From positions 248,001 through 312,000 of the forward strand of contig NZ_SZVO01000003.1 in the NCBI RefSeq assembly GCF_005280585.1: a DNA stretch of 64,000 nt. The letters are read 5' to 3'. The translations under genes were made by a program, and so were the position numbers. This document shows positions 1 to 8,609 of this stretch, piece after piece. The number at the start of each line of letters is the position of its first letter. Position 1 is the first letter of the stretch. The stretch is from Dyadobacter frigoris (GTDB lineage: Bacteria; Bacteroidota; Bacteroidia; Cytophagales; Spirosomataceae). The notes below the pieces were generated by a model. The model saw only the letters and a list, made by a program, of their open reading frames with translations. It had not been told where the DNA came from and did no database searches.

Positions 1-2144
1 CAATTTGTGTCGCCGTTGCATCTCCGTGAACCGTTGCGAAAGATCCGCGAACTTTCAGGAAGGAAATAATTTCAGGAATTTTCACATAATCCGAGATCAC
101 GGAAGCTCCTGAAACGCTTGGATAAAAATATACATTGCTACCGTTTGGCAAAGCAGACGACTTGTCTACCCGACCTGTTGCCGAAATGGTTGCATATTTT
201 CCAATCGAGGCATCCAAAGAAGCGTAAGAGCTGATCACTCGCATTTTTGAATTGAAATTATTCGTCATCAACTGGTTCAAACTGTTGTTGAAGTTGTAGA
301 CATTTGGAATAACAAGGTAATCCGTCGACGTGAAGTTGGAATTGTAATTAAAGTTACGAAGACTACCTCCTACCAAACCGGATAGATTGATCAGACGGCC
401 AATATTATAATTGTAATTAACCTGAACGTCTGTATTATTTTCAAACATATTACGTCTGTCTTCACGGTAATCACCCTGTCCCAAAGTTCTTGCATAGGTA
501 AATGCACCCCATGGCATTTTTTCAGAACGGAACAGCGAATAAGTTGTGATCTGCGAGCGGCCGGTAACGTTCAAATGTTCGTCAAGCTTGTAATTCAGCG
601 ACATATATCCGTTTATATCCGTTTTATCATGACCGCGTTTCCAGTCTTCCACCATCATCCAAGGGTTATTGTAATGTACGTGTTCCGGGAAAACGATTTT
701 CACGTTTTTCTGGCCTGGCTGCCATTTTCCACGAATATCAGGCGCATCAACATTCCATTCATCACCTGTCCAAACCGATAAATTGTAGATCAAACTGTTT
801 GGCCCGTACGTTACATCCGGCACGTTGTCTGAATATGTTTTGTTGAAATTGACGTTGGCATTAAAAGTCAGACGTTTGCTTAACTGGTAAGAAGCCGTTG
901 TATTGAAATTCAAAACACGTACGCCTGTATTCGGCACAATTCCTTTTTGATTGGAATGTGACAAAGAAAAACGCAAAGCATATTTATCACCTGAAGCTGA
1001 TAAGTTAATATTGTTAGTTGTTTGAAATCCGGCTCGTAAAAAACGGTCAAGATTACTTTTCCCATCCACATAACCACGGTTTACATAAGGTTCAGGTTTG
1101 ATGTGACCTTTGTAAGTAAGATCACCAAAAGTGGTCGTGTAAGTCTGATCCGGTGTGTATGCTCCATCATATTGCGGAAGCAGCTGACCTCTGAATTTTG
1201 GTCCCCAAAGCTGATACTGAGCATCTTGCAAACCGCCGCCAAAACCATCAGCAAAAGCATACTGTCCATACATACCGCCACCGTATTCGTGCTGTGTATG
1301 CGGAACGGCGATAAATCCTTTATCAACGGAATTTGTAGAATTAAATTCAACCGTAAAACCTTTCTTTTTTCCAGCCTTTTTAGTGGTGATCAAAATCGCA
1401 CCGTATTGCGCACGGCTACCATATAATGCAGCGGCCGCAGGCCCTTTCAAAACCGTGTAAGTTTCAATATCATCAGGACTTATATTCCAGGTATCCGAGC
1501 TGATGGGCACACCGTCAACTACATAAAGGGAAATCTGGTTTCCTCTTAGTAATACCGTCAACTACATAAAGGGAAATCTGGTTTCCTCTTAGTAATAAGG
1601 AAGGCGAACCAAGTAATTCCGGGTTCATGGCTACTGAAAGTCCGGCAACTTTACCTGTCAAACCTGTGATCGGGTTTGAATCTCTGGCTTTTACCAAATC
1701 CTCCCCTTTCACTTCCTGAACCGCATAACCAATACGTTTCACTTCTTTTTTGACACCCAAAGCTGTCACAACCACCTCTTCAAGATTTGCAGAAGACGGA
1801 TTCAGTTTCACATCCAGTTTATTATCCGTTGCCGGGCGGATCAAAAATCCGTTTACCACCTGTTTTTCATAACCGATATAACTGAACGTCAAATCGTAAC
1901 CCGTTCCTTCACGTAGGTTATTGAATACGAAATTCCCGTCGATATCAGAGGTTGTACCACGCGTTTCAGCATTGGCAGATTCTTTCAGAATGATGGAAAC
2001 GCCGATCAGCGGCTGTCCTTTTTCATCCTGAATGCTCCCTTTCATTTGGGATGATTGGGCAAATGCAGAAAATGACGAAAACAGCGCCAATGCACCGATC
2101 CACCATTTGAGCTGACATGTAAAGTTTTGTAAGATTTTGTTCAT
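1..2144 (-). pseudogene. SusC/RagA-type TonB-linked outer-membrane receptor, frameshifted, runs off left edge
   Basis: SusC-type receptors import oligomers across the outer membrane together with a SusD lipoprotein. The N-terminal part (start 2144) has a signal peptide ending in SAFAQ, a carboxypeptidase-regulatory-like domain (about residues 34-115) with the VSIILKES and YIGYEKQ motifs, then a plug domain with LEEVVVTALGVKK and [12 protein letters not shown]. After VVDG the frame is lost and stops at about 1515. The expected continuation ([18 protein letters not shown], then [19 protein letters not shown]) is open in another frame from about 1553 down to base 1. The cause is an exact 43-bp tandem duplication at 1511-1596; removing one copy joins the frames. 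The barrel continues beyond the window, so a SusD partner cannot be seen. It is either a real inactivating or reversible mutation or an assembly error. Confidence 0.85.
1511..1596. repeat. Exact 43-bp tandem duplication inside the SusC gene
   Basis: Two identical 43-bp units abut at 1511-1553 and 1554-1596. Each starts ACCGTCAACTACATAAAGGG and ends CTCTTAGTAAT. The unit covers the codons for the [14 protein letters not shown] part of the plug domain. Forty-three is not a multiple of three, so the second copy shifts the frame by one. Loss of one copy by slippage or recombination would restore a full receptor. Confidence 0.95.
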
Positions 2145-2353
2145 AAAACGTTTTATTGAAAATGTTAGGCAATACTTTCCCGGCCCACATTTTGCGGGAC
2201 GAAAATTATTATTTCAGATTTTAAGTGAGTAGAGTCCAGGGTTGCCGGACATAGCTTTTGAATGGTGTCTTGCCCTTATGAAAGGAGGATTTTACTTTTG
2301 CACTTCTGAATTTATTTGAGGAATTATCATTTCTAACCATATTTAAAACGATG

Positions 2354-2382
2354 CAAATGTACATGTTTGAACATGTGCCAAA
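2354..2382 (-). promoter_or_regulatory. Promoter with embedded palindrome upstream of the SusC gene
   Basis: On the minus strand TTTG (plus 2379-2382) is followed after 17 bases by TACATTTG (plus 2354-2361), a full match to the Bacteroidota TTG / TAnnTTTG promoter. The spacer holds a perfect inverted repeat, ACATGTT-TG-AACATGT (2361-2376), placed as an operator would be. Transcription would start near 2347 and leave a leader of about 200 nt before the ATG at 2144. The rest of the gap 2145-2583 shows no gene; its other half should hold the promoter of the rightward lipoprotein gene, which I could not pin down. Confidence 0.55.
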
Positions 2383-2583
2383 TGTTAAAAATGGGCCGGA
2401 AATATTAAGAAATTGTTAGCGAGAGAAGGCTATTAAGATGATTAAATGATACCTTTAAATAATACAAAAATTACAAGATCAACCCGGGAGCGAGGTATCT
2501 GATTTAAATTTAACCGGCTGATCAGAAAATTTCAGGATTTTTACTTTATCTATGTATTGCCGAAAAACAAAACAAATTTGCAA

Positions 2584-3060
2584 ATGCGTATCAACAAAAT
2601 AATTGCGGTTCTGTCTCTCTTTTCCTTTATCATTATATATACCAGCTGCAACAATGCTGCCGGTGATCCGAAGGAAGCAACGGAAAGATTAATCGGTACA
2701 GACAAATGGATCATTAGTGAAATCGATGCTAATGATGCACCGGTTTTTAAAGATGGAAAACTGGTTCAGCAATTTGGCGGACCGAGTTTTGAAAGGTATA
2801 TGGAAAACGTGCGGTTTAATAATGACGGCACTTTTACAGGTTATTTCAAGGGCGAAACAAACCCGATGACTTTAAACTGGAAAACGAACGAAAAAAATAT
2901 TACCGTTTTTTCAGCCGAATCAGCGGCGGCAAAAGGTGGAGAATGGACGATTGATCCAAAAGATGTTTTCAAAGATTCGTTCAGTATGAAAACGCAAAGC
3001 ACAGCCTATAACTATCCGCAAATGACAAGAGTTGAACTGAAATTCAAAAAAGTAAAATAA
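2584..3060 (+). CDS. Small lipoprotein of unknown function
   Basis: A 158-residue protein with a lipoprotein signal peptide (MRINKIIAVLSLFSFI..., lipobox YTSC about residues 19-22), so probably anchored in the outer or inner membrane. The mature part contains LIGTDKWIISEIDAND, a pattern seen in lipocalin-like Bacteroidota lipoproteins, and several short beta-prone stretches. The reading frame can be extended upstream to a TTG at 2557, but the ATG at 2584 places the signal peptide at the N-terminus and is chosen. It stands alone, divergent from the SusC gene and convergent with the DUF1080 gene. No specific function is assigned. Confidence 0.75.
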   Translation: MRINKIIAVLSLFSFIIIYTSCNNAAGDPKEATERLIGTDKWIISEIDANDAPVFKDGKLVQQFGGPSFERYMENVRFNNDGTFTGYFKGETNPMTLNWKTNEKNITVFSAESAAAKGGEWTIDPKDVFKDSFSMKTQSTAYNYPQMTRVELKFKKVK

Positions 3061-3067
3061 AAGTAAA

Positions 3068-3697
3068 TTAAAGTTCCTCTATAACTAAATCTTTATAAGC
3101 GACTTGCGCTTTCCCGCCGCCATGAATTTGCAAACCAATCAGTCCGCTTTGCGGTATGGACTGATCCGGCTCAGTATAATCTACGGTTTCTGTTCCGTTC
3201 AACAGAATGCGGATATGGCGGTTTTCACATTTTACCTCGTACTGATTCCAGTCACCGCGTTTTAGTATTTTTTTGATCAACATCGAATCCGGAGCAATCA
3301 GGGTTTTGTTCCTACGCGATTCGTCATATAAACTGGCCCAGTATCCGTCACCCAAATCGGCCTGGTAACCCACCATTTCATAATCTGGTTTTTCAGCACG
3401 TTTGCTTCTGAATTGAACACCGGTATTAATAAACCCTTCAGTTCCTGTCAGTTTGAATTTAACTTTCAGATCAAAATTGGCATAAGTCCGTTTAGTACAC
3501 AGAAAAAAGTTATGCGGAACTTTTTCCGTTAAAGATCCTCCAACGATTGTTCCGTTTTCCACACGCCACGTTTTCACGGTATCACCTTCCCATCCGTCAA
3601 AATTTTTGCCGTTAAAAAGATTTTTCTGTTTCGCTTCGGGAGATATAATGAAGGCAACAAGAAACAAAAATGAGATAGGAAGAAAATATCCGGCCAT
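3068..3697 (-). CDS. DUF1080 / 3-keto-disaccharide hydrolase-domain protein
   Basis: Secreted 209-residue protein: hydrophobic signal segment (residues 1-22), then one DUF1080 domain with the family start LFNGKNFDGWEGD, the middle GFINTGVQFRSKR, and the end IPQSGLIGLQIHGGGKAQVAYKDLVIEEL-type strand region. DUF1080 proteins have a concanavalin-like fold, and several act on 3-keto-glycosides or bind sugars. The length is that of a single-domain family member. It converges with the lipoprotein gene, with a gap of 7 bp. Its substrate cannot be told from sequence. The window also contains a PVC-type dehydrogenase (33.5-36.4 kb) from the same functional sphere. Confidence 0.85.
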   Translation of the reverse strand: MAGYFLPISFLFLVAFIISPEAKQKNLFNGKNFDGWEGDTVKTWRVENGTIVGGSLTEKVPHNFFLCTKRTYANFDLKVKFKLTGTEGFINTGVQFRSKRAEKPDYEMVGYQADLGDGYWASLYDESRRNKTLIAPDSMLIKKILKRGDWNQYEVKCENRHIRILLNGTETVDYTEPDQSIPQSGLIGLQIHGGGKAQVAYKDLVIEEL

Positions 3698-3954
3698 AGT
3701 TTCAGTGGATTATTGGTCAGCCTATAAAAGCAATAACGACAACTGGTTATACCGTTTTAAAACTGAAAATTTGGAAATCCATTTCATTCTGAATCTGGTA
3801 TCAACGCCGAAAACTCATTAATTTCAAAAATCTGACAAGCCAAAAGCCGATCGCCGAAGCACTACCGTTTAAACCAAAAAAAAGGAAGACATATATCCCC
3901 CTTTTTTCTCCCGTCTAAAATTCCTAACCTTCCCTCCGAAGGCCGTACCCAAAA

Positions 3955-4212
3955 TTACTTTTTTGAATCGCTTTTCAATTTAAGCTCAACGATATTAGCT
4001 TTTTGTGGTGCCGTGTAGTTGTCGTTTTTGGTAACAATTGCTTTTTGTGGAGCTGGTGTTTCCAAAGTTGGAACAGATTCTGGTAAAGCCTTACCAATGG
4101 TTGAAACAGTTGCTTTGTCTTCGTTAACTACGATAGTCGAAGTTGCATTAGCATAAGTCGTGATGGTCATTGCAATCATTGCAGCAGCCAAGATATTTTT
4201 TGTATTTTTCAT
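3955..4212 (-). CDS. Small exported protein, unknown
   Basis: An 85-residue protein with a clear signal peptide (MKNTKNILAAAMIAMTITTYANA). The mature part is short, polar and low in complexity, rich in Val, Thr, Lys and Pro (PTLETPAPQKAIV, TAPQKANIVEL), and ends in SDSKK. Such small secreted proteins are common in Cytophagales and have no assigned role. A promoter of the Bacteroidota type lies about 50 bp upstream. The coding region is supported by the signal peptide and a clean start; the function is unknown. Confidence 0.6.
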   Translation of the reverse strand: MKNTKNILAAAMIAMTITTYANATSTIVVNEDKATVSTIGKALPESVPTLETPAPQKAIVTKNDNYTAPQKANIVELKLKSDSKK

Positions 4213-4261
4213 TGTTGTATCTATTTATTTTATTTTGATTGTGTGACTGTTAAATCATGCA

Positions 4262-4288
4262 CAAATATAATACAATATTCTGATACAA
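4262..4288 (-). promoter_or_regulatory. Probable promoter of the 85-residue exported protein
   Basis: On the minus strand TATATTTG (plus 4262-4269) matches TAnnTTTG, with a TTG 16 bases upstream (plus 4286-4288), slightly shorter than usual spacing. The start of transcription would be near 4255, about 43 nt before the ATG. The rest of the gap up to 4729 is very AT-rich and I see no gene in it. Confidence 0.45.
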
Positions 4289-4729
4289 TGCGTTCAATGC
4301 ATATTATAACAAAATTAAATTCGGCTGTACGCATTAAAACTACCTTAAAAATAAAAGTACCCGAATTATTAATAATTGTACTAATCCAATAAATTTAATC
4401 TAAATGACCTATTCGTGGCTCCCTTGGTTGTGCGATGTTCTTCTGTGTTTGATATAAATAGTTTTAGCTTCGTTTTCATGTTTAATTAAAACCATTGATC
4501 ATTGCATATTTGATATCAAAATCAGAATATTCTATGGCTATTATAGTTAAGGCAATTGTTAGGAGAAAAAAAATTAAAAATATTTTTAAAAAATTTTAAA
4601 AATATGATTGAGCGGTATTGCTGACCTTCGATTTCAGATCAAAAATCAGAATTAACTTAAAAAAATGTCTTAGATTCGAATCAGGAAAATCTATTAATCG
4701 AAATACTTTAATAAATACTTATCGACTTA

Positions 4730-4761
4730 TTGGGATATCGGGATTTTCCGATATAACTTTG
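4730..4761 (+). promoter_or_regulatory. arsR promoter with operator-like palindrome; possibly leaderless
   Basis: TTG (4730-4732), a spacer of 21 bases, and TAACTTTG (4754-4761) form a full Bacteroidota-type promoter. The spacer contains the inverted repeat ATATCGG-GATTTT-CCGATAT (4735-4754), a likely ArsR binding site. The ATG begins only 4 bases after the -7 element, so transcription should start at or next to the start codon and the mRNA would have almost no leader. Confidence 0.6.
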
Positions 4762-4765
4762 CATC

Positions 4766-5059
4766 ATGGATCAGGTAGAAATATTCAAAGCGCTTTCAAA
4801 CAAGTCCAGACTGGAAATTCTTAACTGGCTTAAAAACCCTGAACTGCATTTTTCGGCTGAACACCAGAACTGTGCGGGCGTTTGCGTGGGAAGTATTCAG
4901 GAAAAATCGGGATTGACACAATCAACGATTTCAGAGTACTTAACCATTTTGAAACGTGCGGGTTTGATTGAAGCAACGCGTACTGGACAGTGGACTTATT
5001 ACAAAAGAAATGAGGAAGCTTTCGCCGCTTTGAGCAAATTGATCGGATCTGAAATATAA
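4766..5059 (+). CDS. ArsR-family winged-helix repressor
   Basis: A 97-residue DNA-binding regulator. It opens with MDQVEIFKALSNKSRLEILNWL, the ArsR start helix, and has the recognition helix region LTQSTISEYLTILKRAGLIEA and the wing RTGQWTYYKRNE. Residues Cys34 and Cys38 lie within AGVCVG and nearby HQNCAG, but the usual ELCVCDL metal box is absent, so metal sensing is uncertain. It lies 22 bp upstream of the Old Yellow Enzyme gene in the same direction and probably controls it and itself through the palindrome in its promoter. A redox or electrophile signal would fit the partner gene (inference). Confidence 0.85.
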   Translation: MDQVEIFKALSNKSRLEILNWLKNPELHFSAEHQNCAGVCVGSIQEKSGLTQSTISEYLTILKRAGLIEATRTGQWTYYKRNEEAFAALSKLIGSEI

Positions 5060-5081
5060 CATTATCGTAAATCGAAAAAAT

Positions 5082-6182
5082 ATGAGTTCTGAACAACTTT
5101 TCAAGCCTTTCAGCTTGAAGTCATTAAACATTAAAAACCGCATTGTGATGGCTCCAATGACGCGTTCTTTTTCGCCAAATGGAATTCCAACTGCCGATGT
5201 TGCATCTTATTATAGCAGAAGAGCGGCCGGACAAGTTGGATTGATCCTTTCCGAAGGAACTGTAATTGATCGTCCTTCCTCTTCCAATGATGCCAACATT
5301 CCTCATTTTTATGGTGAAGAAGCATTGGCTGGCTGGAAAAATGTAATTGATGGTGTACACGCTGAAGGCGGAAGTATGGGTCCACAAATCTGGCACATGG
5401 GTGTAATGGCCAACCATCATTCAGGATGGACGCCATCGGTACCTTTTGAAGGACCTTCGGAATTTAACAGTCCGAATCTTAAAAATGGTGTTGCCATGAC
5501 CGAAGCTGATATTGCTGATACCATTCTTGCTTTTGGCCGCGCTGCAGCCGATGCGAAAAATCTTGGTTTTGATTGTGTTGAAATTCATGGTGCACACGGA
5601 TATCTAATTGATCAGTTTTTCTGGGAAGATACCAATAACCGGACAGACGAATACGGCGGAAAAACATTGGCAGAACGCACCCGTTTTGCAGTTGATGTGA
5701 TTAAAGAAGTAAGAAAACAGGTTGGTGAAGATTTCGCGATTATTCTTCGTCTTTCTCAATTTAAACCAGCTGACTACAACTACAAACTGGCAAAAACACC
5801 GGAAGAAATGGAATCATGGTTGCTTCCATTATCAGAGGCCGGTGTAGATATTTTCCATTGTTCTCAACGTCGTTTCTGGGAACCGGAATTTGAAGGGTCC
5901 GATCTTAACTTTGCAGGCTGGGCGAAAAAAATCACTGGAAAACCTACAATTACGGTGGGTTCAGTAGGTTTGACGGGAGAATTCCTGGCTGCTTTTGCAG
6001 GAGAAAGTTCTCAGCCCAGCTCATTGGACGAATTGCTGCGCCGCTTCGACAGAGGTGATTTCGATCTTGTGGGCGTTGGACGTCCGCTTTTGGCTGATCC
6101 GCATTGGGTTGAAAAAATTAAGGAAGACAAAACAGAAGAACTTGTAGGTTTTTCAAAAGAAGCACTTGGTGTTTTGTTGTAA
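5082..6182 (+). CDS. Old Yellow Enzyme-family NADH:flavin oxidoreductase
   Basis: A 366-residue FMN enzyme of the OYE family, which reduces activated C=C bonds with NAD(P)H in the cytosol. It has the N-terminal FMN strand NRIVMAPMTRS, the substrate His pair in VEIHGAHGYLIDQFFWE (His169, His172, with Tyr174 as likely proton donor), the NRTDEYGG motif, and the phosphate-binding end LVGVGRPLLADPHW. It follows the ArsR gene by 22 bp and ends in a strong terminator, so the two form a short operon. This arrangement suggests induction by electrophiles or nitro compounds (inference); the natural substrate is unknown. Confidence 0.93.
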   Translation: MSSEQLFKPFSLKSLNIKNRIVMAPMTRSFSPNGIPTADVASYYSRRAAGQVGLILSEGTVIDRPSSSNDANIPHFYGEEALAGWKNVIDGVHAEGGSMGPQIWHMGVMANHHSGWTPSVPFEGPSEFNSPNLKNGVAMTEADIADTILAFGRAAADAKNLGFDCVEIHGAHGYLIDQFFWEDTNNRTDEYGGKTLAERTRFAVDVIKEVRKQVGEDFAIILRLSQFKPADYNYKLAKTPEEMESWLLPLSEAGVDIFHCSQRRFWEPEFEGSDLNFAGWAKKITGKPTITVGSVGLTGEFLAAFAGESSQPSSLDELLRRFDRGDFDLVGVGRPLLADPHWVEKIKEDKTEELVGFSKEALGVLL

Positions 6183-6201
6183 GTCCTTTCAGAAGATATT
6201 T

Positions 6202-6234
6202 AAAAATCCCAGCTCTAAAGGCTGGGATTTTTTT
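6202..6234 (+). terminator. Rho-independent terminator after the OYE gene
   Basis: A perfect 10-bp stem, AAATCCCAGC (6204-6213) with GCTGGGATTT (6221-6230), a 7-nt loop and a T-run. An A-run on the other side lets it also serve the convergent phosphoesterase gene. Confidence 0.85.
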
Positions 6235-6270
6235 GTGCTTGCCCGCCCCGATTGCAAATCGGTATTAGCA

Positions 6271-7203
6271 TCAACTCCAACGATACGTATGATAATTATT
6301 TGTAAAAGATCCATCCGAAAACAGATCAATGACCGCATAACCCGCTTTCGTTTCCTGTGTTTTTCCAAACCAGTAATCTCCACAAACGGCTCCATTGCAG
6401 CAGTACGTTATACCATTATATACAACCTGATCCAGCAAATGAATATGCCCGCTGATGGCCAGTTTGATATTTTTATGCTTGTGAAATAATTTAACCAGTG
6501 CTGCACAGTCGGTATGCATCCAGCTTCCAGGAACATGCCAGCTTCCATCTTTCACATTTTCTCCATCCAAAAAAACACAGGCCGACAGAATTGGAATGTG
6601 AGAAACGACCAAAATCGGTATATTCCCGGAAGTCTTTCTTAAATCCTTTTCCAGCCAATCCATTTGTTCCTCTCCCAACATTGCGGTGTATGGAGAGCCA
6701 TCCGGCTTTAACTGCACACTATCCAAAACTATAAAATGCCAGCCATTCTGGTCAAAACTGTAATAAGGTTTTGCCAATTGCAGCTGATCCATTGCCCTGG
6801 TTTTCCCGCCTTCAAATGCTGAAATCGATTGATCCTTACACCATATATCGTGATTTCCTACGCAGGTGAAAACCGGCAGGGAATTTTCGTTTTGCAGGAC
6901 TTTTTGATAAAGCGCCCATTCCTTATCCGATTTATCTTTTGTAACATTACGTGAACCCATCACAACATCACCGCCATTAAAAATCAGATCTGGTTTTATT
7001 TCCAGATTTTGAAGCTCGTGCAAACATTTTGTCAATCCATGCGCCGCCAGAATATGTGGCTGAATGTGAATATCCGTGAGGTGAGCGATGCGTAAGGCGC
7101 GTTTTGGAGAAGTCGCGACCAGTGATTCTCCTTTTGACAATACCGGCAAGGAAAATCCGCTTGCCAGTAATCCCATGTTTTTCAGTAAGCTTCTGCGCAG
7201 CAT
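6271..7203 (-). CDS. Calcineurin-like metallophosphoesterase, exported
   Basis: A 310-residue phosphoesterase. The N-terminus (MLRRSLLKNMGLLASGFSLP) resembles a twin-arginine signal, so it may act in the periplasm. The dimetal site motifs are in order: HLTDIHI (Asp44, His46), NGGDVV (Asp79), CVGNHD (Asn117, His118), VVSHIPI, and ISGHIHLLD. This is the Icc/cyclic-nucleotide-phosphodiesterase-like branch of the calcineurin superfamily, but the substrate cannot be assigned from sequence. The length is usual. It converges with the OYE gene, and the next gene upstream, an ECF sigma factor, is divergent. Confidence 0.9.
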   Translation of the reverse strand: MLRRSLLKNMGLLASGFSLPVLSKGESLVATSPKRALRIAHLTDIHIQPHILAAHGLTKCLHELQNLEIKPDLIFNGGDVVMGSRNVTKDKSDKEWALYQKVLQNENSLPVFTCVGNHDIWCKDQSISAFEGGKTRAMDQLQLAKPYYSFDQNGWHFIVLDSVQLKPDGSPYTAMLGEEQMDWLEKDLRKTSGNIPILVVSHIPILSACVFLDGENVKDGSWHVPGSWMHTDCAALVKLFHKHKNIKLAISGHIHLLDQVVYNGITYCCNGAVCGDYWFGKTQETKAGYAVIDLFSDGSFTNNYHTYRWS

Positions 7204-7377
7204 GACGTTTCGGATTGGTTATACAAAAATCGCTAACCAGTATTTTCCTGGCGTTTCGTTATGGTTAAGTTATTGTTATTAAACCTTCTATGGCTCTTAC
7301 GATATAAAAAATTACTAACTCATGTAATATTGTAATCATTCCCGCGACTAATTATTCAAACACAAGTCCAACAAAGT

Positions 7378-7869
7378 ATGGAAAAAGAATTTGTCAGTCT
7401 TCTGAATCAACATCGTGGGATTATTTTCAAAATCTGTAAAGTCTATTGTCAAAATGAAGAAGACCGTCAGGATTTGTTTCAGGAAATTGTACTGCAGCTA
7501 TGGAAGGCTTTTCCTGCCTTTAAGCATGAGGCCAATGTAAGCACCTGGATGTACAGGATTGGAATGAATACTGCCATTTCCAATTACCGAAAAGAGAAAA
7601 CGAGGCAGCCGCCCATCTCCTTTTCCAACCTCCCTTATCCCCTGCCCGATTTTTCCGAAACGGATGATTTCATTATCGAAACTGCACCACTTTACAAGGC
7701 AATCGATCAATTATCCCCAATTGAAAAAGCTCTGGTTTTGCTGTATCTGGATAATAACAGCTACGATGAAATGGCTGTAATACTGGGCATTAGCAAATCA
7801 AATGTCGGTGTAAAACTCAACCGGATTAAAGTAAAACTTGAAAAATTAATTAAATCATTCCAAAATTAA
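7378..7869 (+). CDS. ECF-type RNA polymerase sigma factor
   Basis: A 163-residue sigma factor. Region 2 is at about residues 8-75 (IFKICKVYCQNEEDRQDLFQ, then WKAFPAF and NVSTWMYRIGMNTAISNYRK) and region 4 at about 105-160 (AIDQLSPIEKALVLLYLDNN followed by SYDEMAVILGISKSNVGVKLNRIKVKL, the HTH). It lies 13 bp upstream of a membrane protein gene, in the position often taken by the cognate anti-sigma partner in Bacteroidota, although that partner has no recognised anti-sigma motif. Targets are unknown. Confidence 0.93.
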   Translation: MEKEFVSLLNQHRGIIFKICKVYCQNEEDRQDLFQEIVLQLWKAFPAFKHEANVSTWMYRIGMNTAISNYRKEKTRQPPISFSNLPYPLPDFSETDDFIIETAPLYKAIDQLSPIEKALVLLYLDNNSYDEMAVILGISKSNVGVKLNRIKVKLEKLIKSFQN

Positions 7870-7882
7870 ATCCTTGTCAGTC

Positions 7883-8497
7883 ATGAATTTAGATGAATTA
7901 AAAATGAACTGGAAAACGCTGGATGAAAAATTCTCCGCGACACAAAAATTGACTGAGCAAATGGTTTTTTCAATGATGAAGGAACAATCAAAAAGTACAA
8001 TAACTAAAATTCAGAACAGGCTTAAAAGAACTTCATACTTTTTTATCGGACTGTTGATTCTTTTTGCGGCAATTCTTGCAGGAAATCCGTTTGATTATTT
8101 TCATGTTTATGAATTCATTCCTACAATTTTGTATATATCACTGGTTTTCGCAGCACTTAAAATCATATTTCAGGAAATCCATAACATTCAAAAAATCACT
8201 TTAACAAAAAGTAATCTTCGTGAAAGTTTACAGAAAATTATAGCATTGCAGGAAAGGTTTAAGATCGTGATGGACAATGTTTGGAAAATCAGCATGAGCA
8301 TTGGCTTTTTGTTTGGGCTATCGTTAATGGTCCGAAATTTTGAGAAATATGGCTTGTTCAAATCGGGTTTGCTGGTTGCAGGTTTTGCCTTTGTCGTTTT
8401 GTCAATGTTTATTTTGGCAAAATCAATTTTCAAAAAGTTGCCTGATGCAAATACAGAAGAATTAAAAGTGAATCTGGCCGAACTGGATTCAATTTGA
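7883..8497 (+). CDS. Membrane protein paired with the ECF sigma factor
   Basis: A 204-residue protein with a cytosolic helical N-terminus (MNLDELKMNWKTLDEKFSAT..., about 55 residues) and four hydrophobic segments (SYFFIGLLILFAAILAG, FIPTILYISLVFAALKII, ISMSIGFLFGLSLMV, SGLLVAGFAFVVLSMFIL). The frame can start at TTG 7874, but ATG 7883 fits better. It follows the sigma gene by 13 bp. This layout of soluble N-terminus plus membrane helices is compatible with an anti-sigma factor, yet no ZAS or FecR-like motif is seen, so that role is an inference. Confidence 0.75.
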   Translation: MNLDELKMNWKTLDEKFSATQKLTEQMVFSMMKEQSKSTITKIQNRLKRTSYFFIGLLILFAAILAGNPFDYFHVYEFIPTILYISLVFAALKIIFQEIHNIQKITLTKSNLRESLQKIIALQERFKIVMDNVWKISMSIGFLFGLSLMVRNFEKYGLFKSGLLVAGFAFVVLSMFILAKSIFKKLPDANTEELKVNLAELDSI

Positions 8498-8609
8498 GAA
8501 ATAATAATTCCCAAAAATTCCCGACCTTTGCAATCCGAAAATTTATCAACAGTAAAAATCAGAATTCCGCAGATTGCCGGTTTTAAATAAGGAAATCTGA
8601 CCTCAAAAT

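Noticed and set aside
2557..2583. Upstream TTG start for the lipoprotein
   Set aside because: It would add nine polar residues in front of the signal peptide; ATG 2584 fits better.
3878..3907. AAAAAAGG/CCTTTTTT stem after the 85-residue gene
   Set aside because: Only two G-C pairs; too weak to call a terminator.
4618..4824. 68-codon frame on the plus strand
   Set aside because: It runs through the arsR promoter and start, and its product shows no motif.
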